In this document: positions 26,810-35,433 of the stretch, in pieces
Position numbering within the stretch: position 1 is the stretch's first letter
Layout: the number at the start of each line of letters is the position of its first letter
Assembly (NCBI RefSeq): GCF_030813055.1
Contig: NZ_JAUSTW010000004.1
Location: 186,001-250,000 of the forward strand
Length of the DNA: 64,000 nucleotides
Reading direction: 5' to 3'
Source: Neobacillus ginsengisoli
Lineage (GTDB): Bacteria; Bacillota; Bacilli; Bacillales_B; DSM-18226
The notes under the pieces: generated by a model
Told to the model about the DNA's origin: nothing
What the model saw: the letters and a program-made list of their open reading frames with translations, nothing else
Databases searched by the model: none
Position numbers and translations under genes: made by a program

Positions 26810-26864
26810 TGTCCGCCTGTAGTGGACAAAACGACCAAAATGTCTTTTAACGGTGCCTGACACC
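26810..26864 (-). repeat. Dispersed palindromic repeat, copy 6
   Basis: TGTCC, GTGGACA, TGTC and closing CGGTGCCTGACACC; inverted relative to copy 2. Confidence 0.7.
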
Positions 26865-26892
26865 AATTGTTCTTTCGTACCCCGAAATACCG

Positions 26893-26901
26893 TGTTATAA
26901 T
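26893..26901 (+). promoter_or_regulatory. Extended -10 promoter of the EamA-family gene
   Basis: TGTTATAAT, perfect extended -10 just after repeat copy 6. Confidence 0.5.
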
Positions 26902-26958
26902 AAATTATGTTCTAGCATAAAACATCTTAGGATTGTGGAAAGGTTTGTGTTTATCCTT

Positions 26959-27873
26959 ATGTCAGGTAGTAATACTAAGGCTTTAATTAGCTTATTTTTG
27001 GTGTCGGTTTTATGGGGCTGTAATTATCCCGTGAGTTCTTATTTGCTTCAAGGCTTCTCTCCTGTCTTTTTATCAACAGTCAGGATTTGTTTTACTTCAC
27101 TTTTTCTAATCATTGTCGCTGTTGTCCATAAAGGAATGAAGCGGCCAACAACCTCGGAATGGAAATACCTTGTTGGTGTTGGTATCTTTGGTACGCTCTT
27201 AAACCAAACTTTTTATTTTACAGGTCTTCACCATACAACACCTGCGAATGCATCTTTGATCATTGCGATGTCACCTATTGCCACGATTCTATTGGAACGG
27301 ATTATTTTTAAAGTGAAATTCACGATGAAAAAAGCTTCCGGAGCCATTATCAGCTTTATCGGTGTATTTTCGATCATTGGCGTTGCAAATGGCTCCTTTG
27401 GGATATCCTGGGGAGATTTTAATATCTTGATCGCGATGCTTTGTCTGTCGATTAGTCTATTATTTATTCGCGGCTTAGCGAAAACCATGCCATCCTTTGT
27501 GATTACGATTTATGCCACGGTCCTGGGAAGCGTCCTGATGATCCCAGCTGCGGGAGTGGAAAGAATCGTTAGTGGTACGGTTGTAAGTCATTCTCTTTTC
27601 ATGTGGATATTGTTAATTTGCGCAGGGGTCCTCGCACAGGGAGTGGCCGGATTTTGGTGGAATGGCGGTGTGGCAAAAGTAGGTGCCGGAACAGCCTCCA
27701 TGTTCATGAATATCCAACCATTCGTCGCCATCCTTGCTTCTCATTTTATATTAGGAAATCATATCATGTTAACTCAAATAATCGGCGGAATGCTCGTATT
27801 ACTTGGCGTTTTTATAGCCAATATGCCTACTGTTAAGCCAATTATGTCCACCGGAGCCAATAAGAGTGCCTAA
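26959..27873 (+). CDS. EamA/DMT family transporter
   Basis: 304 aa from the chosen ATG, about ten membrane segments in two EamA halves (LFLVSVLWGCNYPVSSYLL start; GAIISFIGVFSIIG at the end of the first half; GVLAQGVAGFWWNGG and ASHFILGNHIMLTQIIGG in the second). Drug/metabolite transporter superfamily, direction and substrate unknown. Start is uncertain: GTG 26935 and GTG 26947 are in frame and the GGAAAGG site fits none of them well. Confidence 0.85.
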   Translation: MSGSNTKALISLFLVSVLWGCNYPVSSYLLQGFSPVFLSTVRICFTSLFLIIVAVVHKGMKRPTTSEWKYLVGVGIFGTLLNQTFYFTGLHHTTPANASLIIAMSPIATILLERIIFKVKFTMKKASGAIISFIGVFSIIGVANGSFGISWGDFNILIAMLCLSISLLFIRGLAKTMPSFVITIYATVLGSVLMIPAAGVERIVSGTVVSHSLFMWILLICAGVLAQGVAGFWWNGGVAKVGAGTASMFMNIQPFVAILASHFILGNHIMLTQIIGGMLVLLGVFIANMPTVKPIMSTGANKSA

Positions 27874-27885
27874 AAGTCAAAATCG

Positions 27886-27915
27886 AAGAGTCCTCAAAAA
27901 ATGAGGACTCTTTTT
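27886..27915 (+). terminator. Terminator of the EamA-family gene
   Basis: AAGAGTCCTC / GAGGACTCTT hairpin followed by T's. Confidence 0.85.
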
Positions 27916-28040
27916 ATGTACCTGAAATACTCCCTTCCACAATAGCATTTTATTATCTGATTTAAAGGGGCAATGAATATATAAGTACCAAGTAAATAGT
28001 AATTTTAATATTCTAAAAAAATATTGTACGAAAACTTTCA

Positions 28041-28049
28041 TGTTATAAT
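28041..28049 (+). promoter_or_regulatory. Extended -10 promoter of the steT-like gene
   Basis: TGTTATAAT, perfect extended -10, 47 bases before the chosen start. Confidence 0.55.
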
Positions 28050-28095
28050 CCCAATAACGCAGGTTTAAAAATACATATGTACACGGGGGATGGAC

Positions 28096-29430
28096 ATGAA
28101 AAATGAAGCACATTTGAAGAAAAATATTGGCTTTGCTGTTGCTACATCTTTAGTCGTTGGTACAGTGATTGGGTCGGGAATCTTTATGAAACCCGGAATC
28201 GTAATATCAGACACGGGAAATTCTACCCTTGCTCTTTGGGCGTGGATTATTGGCGGAATTATTACATTAGCTAGCGGGTTAACCATTGCAGAGGTAAGTG
28301 TTAAAATTCCAAAAACAGGCGGTCTGTATGCTTATATTGAAGAAGTATATGGCAAGTTTTGGGGATTTTTGTGCGGTTGGGTTCAAACACTCATATACGG
28401 ACCCGCAATTATGGGTGCTCTTGGGCTATATTTTGGCTCGCTTGTAGCCGGTTTTTTTGGAATATCAGAGAGTTATAAGATTTTAATAGGGATTGGCACG
28501 ATTCTCTTTCTAGGCTTTATGAATTTATTAGGCACTCAGTATGGCGGGTTAATCCAAAATATCTCAACGATAGGAAAATTAATCCCAATTATACTCATTG
28601 CTTTTTTTGGAATTTTTAAAGGTGATGTATCTGTTCTCGATATGGGCAGTGGAGTTACTCATTCTTTTAGCATGGGCGCTGCTGTATTAGCAACTCTTTG
28701 GGCATATGATGGTTTTATGAACGTCGGTTATATGGCTGGAGAAATGAAAAATCCCGGCAAAACACTACCGAGAGCGATCATTTCCGGAATCCTCATTGTC
28801 ATTGTTGCCTATTTAACCGTAAATATTGCAATGCTCCATGTCTTACCTGCCAGTAAAATTGTCGAATTAGGGCCGAATGCAGCCAGCACAGCTGCTTCGC
28901 ATCTTTTCGGAAGCATGGGTGGAAAATTGATCACGATCGGTATTCTCATTTCAATTTTTGGCTGCTTAAATGGAAAAGTGTTGACATTCCCTAGAATCCC
29001 ATTCGCGATGGCAAAGGACGGTTTCCTACCGGGAGCAAAAGCATTATCATGCATCCATCCAAAATATAAGACACCTGTTGGGGCCACTTTGGTGCAGCTT
29101 GCCATTGCGATCATCATGATGCTTGTCGGAAATCCTGATAGACTTTCGGATATTGCTATTTTTACAGTTTTCACATTTTATGGGTTATCGTTTTTAGCTG
29201 TTTTTATACTACGTAAAAAAACAGTGGAAAATAAAAATATGTATCGGGTGCCTTTATATCCGATCACTCCGCTTGTCGCTGTTCTTGGAGCAATCTACAT
29301 CATTGGAAGCACATTAATCAATTCTCCACTGGACGCATTATTTTCTATTGGTATAACAATTATTGGTATACCGGTATACGCAAAACTTAACGCAAACAAA
29401 AAAAGGGAATCTCTTTTAAAAGCCAGCTAG
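28096..29430 (+). CDS. steT: SteT-like serine/threonine exchanger, APC superfamily
   Basis: 444 aa, about 12 membrane segments. Very close in pattern to B. subtilis SteT (YkbA), the LAT-type obligate exchanger: VIGSGIFMKPG, GLTIAEVSVKIPKTGGLYAYIEEVYG, WGFLCGWVQTLIYGPAI and FGCLNGKVLTFPR are all recognisable. SteT swaps serine, threonine and aromatic amino acids. ATG 28096 is preferred (GGGG seven bases upstream); ATG 28090 is adjacent to the site. Single gene. Confidence 0.87.
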   Translation: MKNEAHLKKNIGFAVATSLVVGTVIGSGIFMKPGIVISDTGNSTLALWAWIIGGIITLASGLTIAEVSVKIPKTGGLYAYIEEVYGKFWGFLCGWVQTLIYGPAIMGALGLYFGSLVAGFFGISESYKILIGIGTILFLGFMNLLGTQYGGLIQNISTIGKLIPIILIAFFGIFKGDVSVLDMGSGVTHSFSMGAAVLATLWAYDGFMNVGYMAGEMKNPGKTLPRAIISGILIVIVAYLTVNIAMLHVLPASKIVELGPNAASTAASHLFGSMGGKLITIGILISIFGCLNGKVLTFPRIPFAMAKDGFLPGAKALSCIHPKYKTPVGATLVQLAIAIIMMLVGNPDRLSDIAIFTVFTFYGLSFLAVFILRKKTVENKNMYRVPLYPITPLVAVLGAIYIIGSTLINSPLDALFSIGITIIGIPVYAKLNANKKRESLLKAS

Positions 29431-29437
29431 ATATATA

Positions 29438-29516
29438 AGTTGAACTTCTTGACGGGGTTCCGTCCTCCCTTGCTTTGACGCAAAACTGACCAGATGCAAG
29501 TCCCTCAGTTAAAAAG
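29438..29516 (-). other. Three-hairpin structured segment, possible IS200/IS605 right-end relic
   Basis: Minus strand: AACTGA...TCAGTT, TTGC...GCAA and GACGG AACC CCGTC hairpins in series, ending AAGTTCAACTT. No tnpA or tnpB is adjacent. Resemblance to a transposon right end or omega-RNA scaffold is a guess from shape only. Confidence 0.25.
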
Positions 29517-29520
29517 GTAA

Positions 29521-29561
29521 AAAAGACAAGAAGGTAACTAAATTCCTTCTTGTCTTTTTTT
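29521..29561. terminator. Bidirectional terminator between steT and terD genes
   Basis: AAAAGACAAGAAGG / CCTTCTTGTCTTTT arms, A-run left, T-run right. Confidence 0.85.
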
Positions 29562-29574
29562 GCAATGCACCTTT

Positions 29575-30156
29575 TTACCCTACCTGTAATCCAAAATCGG
29601 TAGCGATGCGGCCTAGCCCGCCTTGATAGCCGGAACCGATCGCTGAGAATTTCCACTCGCCATTGTGTCGATAAAGTTCTCCCACAACAATCGCCGTTTC
29701 AATTGAGAAATCTTCGCCTAAATCATAACGAATAATTTCTTGGTTTGTTTCCTCGTTCACGATTCGGCAGAATGCATTAGACACTTGTCCGAAATTCTGA
29801 CCGCGCGCTTCGGCATCATGAATCGTAATAACAAAGGTAACTTTCTGAACTTGAGACGGAACAGCAGTTAAATTTACTTTCACTTGCTCGTCATCACCAT
29901 CCCCCTCACCTGTCCGATTATCACCTGTATGTACAACGGAACCATTTCCGCCTTCAAGTTGGTTATAGAATATGAAATCCTTTTCAGATGCACACTTGCC
30001 ATTAGCATCCAATAAAAAAACGCTGGCATCTAAATCAAAATCATGCCCTCCGTCATAGCGGTTCGTATCCCATCCCAAACCAACTACAACTTTTGATAAA
30101 CCCGGATTTGTTTTCGTAAGGTCAATTTTTTGACCTTTTGATAATGAAATAGCCAT
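29575..30156 (-). CDS. TerD-family protein (tellurium resistance / stress protein)
   Basis: 193 aa, family length. Begins [42 protein letters not shown] holds the acidic calcium-binding cluster, with [15 protein letters not shown] as the second acidic site. TerD/CABP proteins bind calcium and are tied to general stress and tellurite resistance. Usually found in ter clusters; here it is alone. GGGTG before ATG. Confidence 0.93.
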   Translation of the reverse strand: MAISLSKGQKIDLTKTNPGLSKVVVGLGWDTNRYDGGHDFDLDASVFLLDANGKCASEKDFIFYNQLEGGNGSVVHTGDNRTGEGDGDDEQVKVNLTAVPSQVQKVTFVITIHDAEARGQNFGQVSNAFCRIVNEETNQEIIRYDLGEDFSIETAIVVGELYRHNGEWKFSAIGSGYQGGLGRIATDFGLQVG

Positions 30157-30289
30157 ATTAACACCCTTTCAAATAGAATAGAAAGCTATTAATTTTTGTA
30201 CCATCATTTAAATTATATCGCAATCGTTAAATAATGACTAAATTTAACCAAAAAAAATTGATTTGATTACTGCTGTAGAGTTTTTTAAA

Positions 30290-30856
30290 CTATTGCATGG
30301 GGTTCTTCAAATCATTAATCAAAATTCGCACTTCATCCCCTTCAAAAATTTCACCGGGCCGCTCAACTGCACAGACAATCCCTCGGCGCTTATAACCAGA
30401 GCGGACAAAGTTTGCGGCTAGTTTCGGTTTCGTTTCATAATGCTTCTGAATTTCCTCACCCGGGAAAATGCAAGGTTGATTTTCTCCCATACAGATTAAT
30501 CCTGTACCATTTGGAAACAGGATTCGGGATCCCATCGGCAGCTTCGTTAGTTCAGGGTAACCGTTCAGAAGTATATTCGCACCCAGCCATTCAGGTAAAA
30601 TATATTCTACCCGCAGCTCGTCCGCAATTTGTTGACACTCTTCTTCTGAAACAATCGTGATCTGCCGGCGATTTAAAATCTCCGTCCCTTTTGGATACAT
30701 GGGCTGCCGTGAATCAGAAGGATATGTCATCCCAAAGTGCCGATCACCTTTCATTCCGCCAAATTCAAGTCGCACTTCGGGAATTCTTCTTGTTACAAAT
30801 GTTTCATGAGTGTCGGCTATTAGGATGGCGTTAATTTTGGCATTCGCATTTTTCAT
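30290..30856 (-). CDS. MOSC-domain protein
   Basis: 188 aa from ATG 30856, where AAGAGG lies six bases upstream; the frame to 30988 has no such support. MOSC domain: VRLEFGGMKGDRHFG at the N-terminus, NRRQITIVSEEEC, LPEWLGANILLNG, MGENQPC with the conserved Cys, and YKRRGIVCAVERPGEI. Related proteins carry sulfur to molybdenum cofactor or act on N-hydroxylated substrates; the partner is unknown. Confidence 0.85.
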   Translation of the reverse strand: MKNANAKINAILIADTHETFVTRRIPEVRLEFGGMKGDRHFGMTYPSDSRQPMYPKGTEILNRRQITIVSEEECQQIADELRVEYILPEWLGANILLNGYPELTKLPMGSRILFPNGTGLICMGENQPCIFPGEEIQKHYETKPKLAANFVRSGYKRRGIVCAVERPGEIFEGDEVRILINDLKNPMQ

Positions 30857-31057
30857 AAAAAACCTCTTTCTTTTTTCATGGTTAAAAAAATTTAATATCA
30901 GCTTGTGTCCGTAAATCAACCAAACTGCTTCGGTGAAACCATTAACTTCTGTCAGCAAGTAATTATGGGGACAGAGAGGATTACCCATACTCTGTTATGG
31001 ACATTCACCTATATCAATTATCCTTCATATCCTATTGCGATGGGAGGAGCGGTAAAG

Positions 31058-31827
31058 ATGTTGTATACAGAAGAATCCATTATTAATAGTGTTCTTGAAC
31101 AATGGAAAGTGGACGCAGTTGCTAGATTCTCGGCAAAGCTGACCGATAAAAACTTCCTATTTCCCTGTATACCCGCTACTCAAGGGTATAGACTAAATCA
31201 ATTCCGTTATGGATTTGTATCTGATCCGAGAAATATCTCCTCTGCTGATGAACTTGCCAAAATCCTAGAAGCGTATTCAAACTGCTTTCGAAACCTCGGA
31301 AATTACACCTCCTTGATTATATTTTACGACACATCCGAAGAATTAAAAGATCGTACGTGTGTGGAAACATTTGAACAATTGTTTTGGAAACAAGTCAATC
31401 GCCTAACAGAGATCGATTATAAAGAATGGCCGCGACAGATCCACATAATCCGCTCTGGGAATTCTGTTTTCACGGGGAACAATATTTCATTTATTGCGCC
31501 ACCCCTGCTCATAAAAAGAAAATGAGCAGGCATTTTCCTTATTTTATGCTTGCCATTACCCCAAGATCTGTATTAGTGGAATTCCACTCATCCCACGACT
31601 ATGCTGCAAAAATTAAATCAAACATCCGCAAACGATTGGCGGACTATGATACTATCAGAATTCACCCGGACTTGAATAGCTATGGAAATGAGGATAACTT
31701 CGAGTGGAAACAATATTTTTTACATGATGACAACTCCGCTATTTCAAATTGCCCCTTTCATAAAACAATTAAACAAATAGATGAAAATATTAACAATAAA
31801 GGGCATTTATACAAATCACAAAACTGA
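31058..31827 (+). pseudogene. YqcI/YcgG-family gene split by a frameshift
   Basis: Two overlapping frames together make one YqcI/YcgG-type protein. The first (from ATG 31058 with GGAGG upstream) gives LFPCIPATQGYRLNQFRYGF...DYKEWP; the second resumes at TDPHNPLWEFCFHGEQYF and runs through SRHFPYFMLAITPRSV, RIHPDL, and ends near SNCPFHK. The switch lies around 31430 and is equivalent to a one-base deletion. No slippery heptamer is visible, so it is either a recent pseudogene or a base-call error. Function of the family is unclear. Confidence 0.8.
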
Positions 31828-31855
31828 CCATCGAGCATGGCCAGTTTTCTCTTTT
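31821..31855 (+). terminator. Terminator of the YqcI/YcgG-like gene
   Basis: AAACTGACCAT / ATGGCCAGTTT hairpin (one mismatch) followed by TCTCTTTT. Confidence 0.75.
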
Positions 31856-31935
31856 AATAATAGAAATAATTTCAACAATTCCCTTTTTCTTATAGTACAA
31901 TTAATATGAACAAAACCTTTGTCAGGAGGTAAAAC

Positions 31936-33243
31936 ATGGATCGTCTCACAGACCATTTAATTGTCATTTCCTTTGATTGCCTTTCTGCTTTAGATTTGCC
32001 TTTACTTGAAACTCTCCCCTACTTCCGGACACTTCTTCAACAGGGTGCAATTGCCCCGAATGTCGAATCTATTTATCCTTCAATTACCTATCCTTGTCAC
32101 GCAACGATTGTAACAGGAAATTATCCGAATCGTCATGGAGTGATTAATAATACGCTTTTGCAACCCGGTAGGCTTTCTCCCGATTGGCATTGGTTTCGTG
32201 ACTCTATCAAGTGGACCACTTTATATGATGAAGTAAAAAAGGCAGGCATGACGACAGCGGCCTTACTATGGCCTGTAACAGGAAAAGCGAATATCGACTA
32301 CAATATGCCGGAAATTTTTGCGAATCGGCCTTGGCAAAATCAAATTGTTGTTTCCCTCTTAAGCGGAAGCCCTCTTTTTCAATGGGACTTAAATAAACGG
32401 TATGGTCATATCCGCAAGGGTCTGAACCAGCCTGAATTGGATAACTTTGTACTGGAGTCAACAGTTGATACGATAAAAACTAAGAAACCGAATTTATTAT
32501 TAGTTCACTTTACCGACTTAGATACACAGCGACATTATCACGGTTTTTCTTCCGAGGAAGCAACCGCTGCGATTCACCGCCACAACGAACGGCTCAGAAG
32601 GATTATCGAAGCCCTTAAAGACAGTGGAATCTATGAAAATTCAACCATAGTGGCCTTAGGTGATCATAGTGCATTAGATGAAAACAAAGTCTTAAATCTT
32701 AATGTTCTTCTACATAAGCATAATTTTATTACGACTAACTCAAAAGGAAAGCTGAATAATTGGAAAGCCTATTGTAAAAGTTGTGATGGGTCTGCATATA
32801 TTTATCTAAAAGATCCACACGATTCCGCAACATTTAATGAAATTGCCCAACTTTTACATTCATTAAAAGATAATCCTGAATCAGGAATCGAACAGGTGCT
32901 ATCAGGAGAAAAGGCTGCTGAAAAAGGCGCTGACGGAACGTGTGCTTTTATGGTGGAAGCGCAAAAAGGCTATTACTTTTTGGAGGATTTTCAAGGAGAT
33001 TACCTGAAGACGATTACCCAAGAGGATGTTACAGCAGACAAAAAGTATACGTTAGCAACTCATGGTTATTCGCCGGAAAAAGCGGCCTATTCAACCATTT
33101 TTATCGCAAGTGGTAAAGGGATTCACCCCATCACTCTCCCTTCAATCCGCCTGATTGACGAGGGGCCGACGCTGGCGAGGCTTTTAGGTGTTAGCCTGGG
33201 TGAAACGGATGGAAGGGTTTTGGAAGAGATTTTAACAATATAA
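31936..33243 (+). CDS. Type I phosphodiesterase / nucleotide pyrophosphatase family protein
   Basis: 435 aa, alkaline-phosphatase superfamily, no signal peptide. Metal site begins VISFDCLSALD; nucleophile region SITYPCHATIVTGNYPNRHG with Thr; TDLDTQRHYHG, LGDHS and THGYSPE supply the remaining metal ligands. NPP-type enzymes cleave phosphodiester or pyrophosphate bonds. CAGGAGG before ATG. Followed after 18 bases by an UMF1-type transporter, likely co-transcribed, suggesting import and breakdown of the same class of compound. Confidence 0.88.
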   Translation: MDRLTDHLIVISFDCLSALDLPLLETLPYFRTLLQQGAIAPNVESIYPSITYPCHATIVTGNYPNRHGVINNTLLQPGRLSPDWHWFRDSIKWTTLYDEVKKAGMTTAALLWPVTGKANIDYNMPEIFANRPWQNQIVVSLLSGSPLFQWDLNKRYGHIRKGLNQPELDNFVLESTVDTIKTKKPNLLLVHFTDLDTQRHYHGFSSEEATAAIHRHNERLRRIIEALKDSGIYENSTIVALGDHSALDENKVLNLNVLLHKHNFITTNSKGKLNNWKAYCKSCDGSAYIYLKDPHDSATFNEIAQLLHSLKDNPESGIEQVLSGEKAAEKGADGTCAFMVEAQKGYYFLEDFQGDYLKTITQEDVTADKKYTLATHGYSPEKAAYSTIFIASGKGIHPITLPSIRLIDEGPTLARLLGVSLGETDGRVLEEILTI

Positions 33244-33261
33244 AAAAAAGGGGGAAAACGG

Positions 33262-34530
33262 ATGAACAAGTTGTCTAAACCGGAAAAAAGCTGGGTCTTT
33301 TATGATTGGGCTAACTCAGCATACTCCTTACTGATCACCACGGCCATCTTTCCATTGTATTTTAAAGCGGCCGCTAATAATGCCGGACTTGCCGCGACGA
33401 CATCTACTGCCTATTGGGGTTATGCTAATTCGATTGCCACACTGCTTGTTTCCATTTGTGCGCCGATCCTCGGTACAATTGCGGATTATCAAGGATTCAA
33501 GAAAAAATTCTTCACTTTTTTCTTCACACTCGGCATTGTGTTCACGACCTTTCTGGCAGTTGTGCCCAATAGTCAATGGTCTATTTTGCTAATTTGTTAT
33601 ATGTTTACCGTCATCGGTTTTGCCGGGGCCAATATCTTTTATGATGCCTTCCTTGTTGATATAACCACGGAAGAACGGATGAATCGGATTTCATCCAGAG
33701 GATTTGCCATGGGTTATATTGGCAGTACCATCCCCTTCATCATTAGTATCGCGCTTATTATTTTATCCCAGCAACATGTTATTCCGCTTTCTGTTACAGT
33801 AGCGAGTCAAGCCGCTTTTGTCATTACAGCACTATGGTGGGGGCTATTCACAATCCCGATGCTTAAAAATGTCCAGCAGGTTTATTATATTGAACGGGTG
33901 CCGAACCCGGTTACCAGCAGCTTCAAACGTATGTATGCAACCTTTAAACATATTAAGTCATACCGTCCGCTTTTCCTATTTCTACTTGCCTATTTCTTCT
34001 ACATTGATGGGGTTGATACGATTATTACCATGTCCACCACCTATGGAACAGATTTAGGCATCAGTTCCACCAATCTTCTGATTATTTTATTTGCCACACA
34101 AGTTGTGGCCGCTCCGTTCTCCATTTTATATGGCAAACTTGCCGAGAAATTCAGAGGGAAAACGATGCTAATTGTAGGGATTTTCGTTTATATCATCATA
34201 TGTACCTATGCATATTTCATGAAAACCACGTTGGATTTTTGGATTTTGGCGATGCTGGTTGCATCCTCCCAAGGTGGGATTCAAGCATTAAGCCGTGCCT
34301 ACTTTGCACGACTTGTCCCAAAAGAAAATGCAAACGAGTTTTTTGGCTTTTATAATATCTTTTACAAATTTGCAGCCATTTTAGGACCTTCCTTAGTCGG
34401 CCTTACTGCATACATGACAAAAAACACCAATAGCGGTGTATTCAGTCTCATCATTTTGTTCGTCATCGGAGGCGTTATTCTCCTACGGGTTCCCGAAGCG
34501 ACCAAGAGCTCTCAAATAAAAGAAGTCTAA
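33262..34530 (+). CDS. MFS transporter, UMF1 (Atg22-like) family
   Basis: 422 aa, about 12 membrane segments. The N-terminal SWVFYDWANSAYSLLITTAIFP and YWGYANSIATLLVSICAPILGTIADY are typical of the UMF1/Atg22-like family; YDAFLVDI and SQGGIQALSRAYFARLVPKENANEFFG also fit. Bacterial members have unknown substrates; yeast Atg22 effluxes amino acids from the vacuole. AAAGGGGG site before ATG 33262. Probable two-gene operon with the phosphodiesterase. Confidence 0.87.
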   Translation: MNKLSKPEKSWVFYDWANSAYSLLITTAIFPLYFKAAANNAGLAATTSTAYWGYANSIATLLVSICAPILGTIADYQGFKKKFFTFFFTLGIVFTTFLAVVPNSQWSILLICYMFTVIGFAGANIFYDAFLVDITTEERMNRISSRGFAMGYIGSTIPFIISIALIILSQQHVIPLSVTVASQAAFVITALWWGLFTIPMLKNVQQVYYIERVPNPVTSSFKRMYATFKHIKSYRPLFLFLLAYFFYIDGVDTIITMSTTYGTDLGISSTNLLIILFATQVVAAPFSILYGKLAEKFRGKTMLIVGIFVYIIICTYAYFMKTTLDFWILAMLVASSQGGIQALSRAYFARLVPKENANEFFGFYNIFYKFAAILGPSLVGLTAYMTKNTNSGVFSLIILFVIGGVILLRVPEATKSSQIKEV

Positions 34531-34536
34531 CACATA

Positions 34537-34568
34537 AAAGCGTCAGGGGAAGGATCCTCTGACGCTTT
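34537..34568. terminator. Bidirectional terminator
   Basis: AAAGCGTCAG / CTGACGCTTT hairpin between convergent genes. Confidence 0.75.
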
Positions 34569-35199
34569 ATTTCTCTACAATTTTTCCATCCTCGGTTAGA
34601 AAATAGACCTTCTCATTAAGGTGCATTTCTTTTTCAAAATATCTGATTTCTACTAAAATAGGAAAATGCTCCTCTTTTAAATAGCTGCTAAGGTCGTGGA
34701 TTTTTTGTTTTTCAACCTTCATGTTCATTTTTTCCCAATTGGCTTTCATATTGATCGTTAAGGAGCATCCCAGCTGTGAAGCATGAACCTCTTCGTAGGT
34801 TGGGATATTCGGACCATAGAATTCACCCCTTTCAACAATTCGCAGGGCTTTGAATGTTGGTACATCCAGGTTGGGAAAAATCTGTTTTATTTTCGCTTTC
34901 ATTTTGCTTGACCCATCACTTTCCCACAATACTTTTGGATACGTGTCGGAATAACCCGCATAGGCATCCTGATCCTGTTCGACACTAAATAATAGGTCCG
35001 GATTCTCTTTCGGAAATGCATAGGATTGATAGGTTTCACTTAAATGGTTATATTTTGTTTTCATAATAACAAAATCGGTTCTGTATTTTTTTGTTAAGTA
35101 GGATTGGATATTGGCTTCTTGTGCTGCTTTCTCCCACGGTGTGCCAAAAAGACTAGCATAAACATAAAAGCAAATAAATAGAATGAGTACAGCTAACAA
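34567..35199 (-). CDS. Hypothetical membrane-anchored protein
   Basis: 210 aa from TTG 35199. Starts inside a single membrane segment (LAVLILFICFYVYASLF), the rest is a hydrophilic, probably extracytoplasmic domain with YLTKKYRTDF and a long Lys/Glu-rich C-terminus. I do not recognise a family with certainty; it recalls small Bacillus YfjL-like secreted proteins. A CTG at 35226 preceded by GGGGGTG would add nine residues including a basic MKATK-like N-terminus and may be the true start. Confidence 0.6.
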   Translation of the reverse strand: MLAVLILFICFYVYASLFGTPWEKAAQEANIQSYLTKKYRTDFVIMKTKYNHLSETYQSYAFPKENPDLLFSVEQDQDAYAGYSDTYPKVLWESDGSSKMKAKIKQIFPNLDVPTFKALRIVERGEFYGPNIPTYEEVHASQLGCSLTINMKANWEKMNMKVEKQKIHDLSSYLKEEHFPILVEIRYFEKEMHLNEKVYFLTEDGKIVEK

Positions 35200-35383
35200 C
35201 CATAAAATTACTTTCGTTGCTTTCAGACTCCCTCACCCCCAAAAATTGAACATTTCAGGTGTATTTATCTACCGGTTCCCATTTGGTTTTGAGATTAATC
35301 GATTGTTCCCACAGCTAAAATTTCAGAATATTTATACTATTTTATTCGACATCTTCTCAATGTATTCCTTTAGCGACTGCAAG

Positions 35384-35419
35384 AAAAAATGGTAGAATCA
35401 GTGAATGATTCTACCATTT
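35384..35419 (-). terminator. Terminator of the phoX gene
   Basis: AAATGGTAGAATCA / TGATTCTACCATTT hairpin on the minus strand followed by TTTC. Confidence 0.85.
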
Positions 35420-35433
35420 AATAAATTTATATT

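Noticed and set aside
31426..31525. Programmed frameshift in the YqcI/YcgG gene.
   Set aside because: No slippery heptamer, stimulatory structure or family precedent; simple mutation is the simpler reading.
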